From a bacterium (GTDB lineage: Bacteria; BMS3Abin14), in the NCBI GenBank assembly GCA_029210545.1, contig JARGFV010000008.1, forward strand, positions 1-42,596: DNA of 42,596 bases, given 5' to 3'. Under the pieces are notes generated by a model, which searched no databases, was not told the origin of the DNA, and saw nothing but the letters and a program-made list of their open reading frames with translations. The position numbers and the translations under genes were made by a program. How positions within the stretch are numbered: the stretch's first letter is position 1; the number at the start of each line of letters is the position of its first letter. Below are positions 42,220 to 42,596 of the stretch, piece after piece.

Positions 42220-42414
42220 TTTGACCACCGGGGCAAAGACCGATTGGTGCCGGAAAGGTTCCCTGCCGTGAACGTGGGACATGTACACCTCAACCTCAAA
42301 ATCCAGTTCGCGACCGGTAGCCTTTACCTCTTCGTCTATCTGGGCGAGGGTCTGCCAAGGGAAACTGGGGATTTTGGGGATTTTGGCTGGACCTGACAGC
42401 TTGCTATAAGGCAT
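42214..42414 (-). other. Short open reading frame, uncertain (possible gene remnant)
   Basis: A 66-codon frame reads MPYSKLSGPAKIPKIPSFPW and ends HQSVFAPVVKG. The stop is formed by the TGATGACTTCGC end of repeat fragment D. I do not recognise it. The amino-acid composition is fairly protein-like (IDEEVKATGRELDFEVEVYM), so it may be the tail of a gene cut by the repeat, or chance. There is no Shine-Dalgarno sequence before the ATG. Confidence 0.25.
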
Positions 42415-42475
42415 ACTGTCGAGCGCAACTTACCTGGGATTTTATCGGATTTTACCGAAATTTACACACGGGACT

Positions 42476-42566
42476 TTGATAGGGTCGCAAAAAGTCCAGG
42501 CGGGACTTTTCCTGGCTCCTTAATGTCCTGGGGAAAGGGAAAAGCGTCGTTTTCCCTTTCCTTACA
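42476..42566 (+). repeat. Multi-hairpin dispersed repeat, fragment E (left part)
   Basis: TTTGATAGGGTCGCAAAAAGTC, the GTCC/GGAC hairpin and the perfect GGAAAGGGAAAA-gcgtcg-TTTTCCCTTTCC core are present. Between them CCTGGCTCCTTAATGTCCTGG replaces the usual short linker, and after CTTACA the similarity ends. The remaining 30 bases to the window end are unrelated. Confidence 0.8.
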
Positions 42567-42596
42567 ATGACTGCTGATAGATCACCAAAGTCTGTG

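Noticed and set aside
42015-42299. N-terminal extension of the alcohol dehydrogenase
   Set aside because: It reads through repeat-like sequence, has no family similarity, and the ATG at 42012-42014 has a strong Shine-Dalgarno sequence.

Overview
The window looks like part of the chromosome of a GC-rich Gram-negative bacterium, most likely deltaproteobacterial in the broad sense (Desulfuromonadia/Desulfobacterota-like). It carries a complete pilMNOPQ operon followed by aroC and aroK, an order I recall from Geobacter. It also has an outer-membrane secretin with AMIN domains, lipoprotein signals, and an NtrC-type regulator with -24/-12 promoters. I see no rRNA, tRNA, CRISPR array or intact transposase.

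Layout. 1-514: non-coding, with a 19-bp inverted repeat and a strong sigma-54 promoter. 515-940: major pilin gene with its own perfect terminator. 1017-4675: two O-antigen-ligase/polymerase-like membrane proteins with C-terminal TPRs. 4672-7537: two broken glycosyltransferase genes meeting tail to tail. 7534-8460: a minus-strand GT2. 8536-12910: a sigma-70 promoter, a hairpin-rich repeat in the leader, then asparagine synthase, GT4 and a WecA/MraY-like initiating transferase, closed by a terminator. 13210-19703: two tandem paralogous polytopic glycosyltransferases, an FAD-dependent oxidoreductase and a GT4. 19816-23747: prepilin peptidase, sensor kinase and sigma-54 activator (PilD, PilS, PilR). 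23964-32735: a minor-pilin operon behind a second sigma-54 promoter: FimT/GspH-like, PilV, a giant 1917-residue PilW-like protein and an oversized PilX. 33086-38878: a small Xre-type regulator with its own operator-like palindrome, then pilMNOPQ. 39234-40975: aroC and aroK. 41031-42014 (minus): a zinc alcohol dehydrogenase. The right end is repeat-rich.

How the parts may work together (inference). PilD matures the prepilins. PilS/PilR probably drives the two -24/-12 promoters, in front of pilA and of the minor pilins. PilMNOPQ builds the alignment complex and outer-membrane pore. The glycan genes around pilA suggest a surface polysaccharide or pilin glycosylation. No pilY1, pilB, pilC or pilT lies in the window. 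The PilW-like protein, a prepilin head followed by roughly 1,690 residues of Ig-like beta modules, is a good candidate for a built-in tip adhesin.

Two families of non-coding repeats stand out. One is an approximately 158-bp element of five consecutive hairpins between near-perfect terminal inverted repeats. It has three near-complete copies and two partial ones, with compensatory base changes in one stem. The other consists of degenerate arrays with a 7- or 8-nt period, several built as two complementary arms, placed at gene ends and twice preceded by a perfect stem-loop inside the end of the coding sequence.
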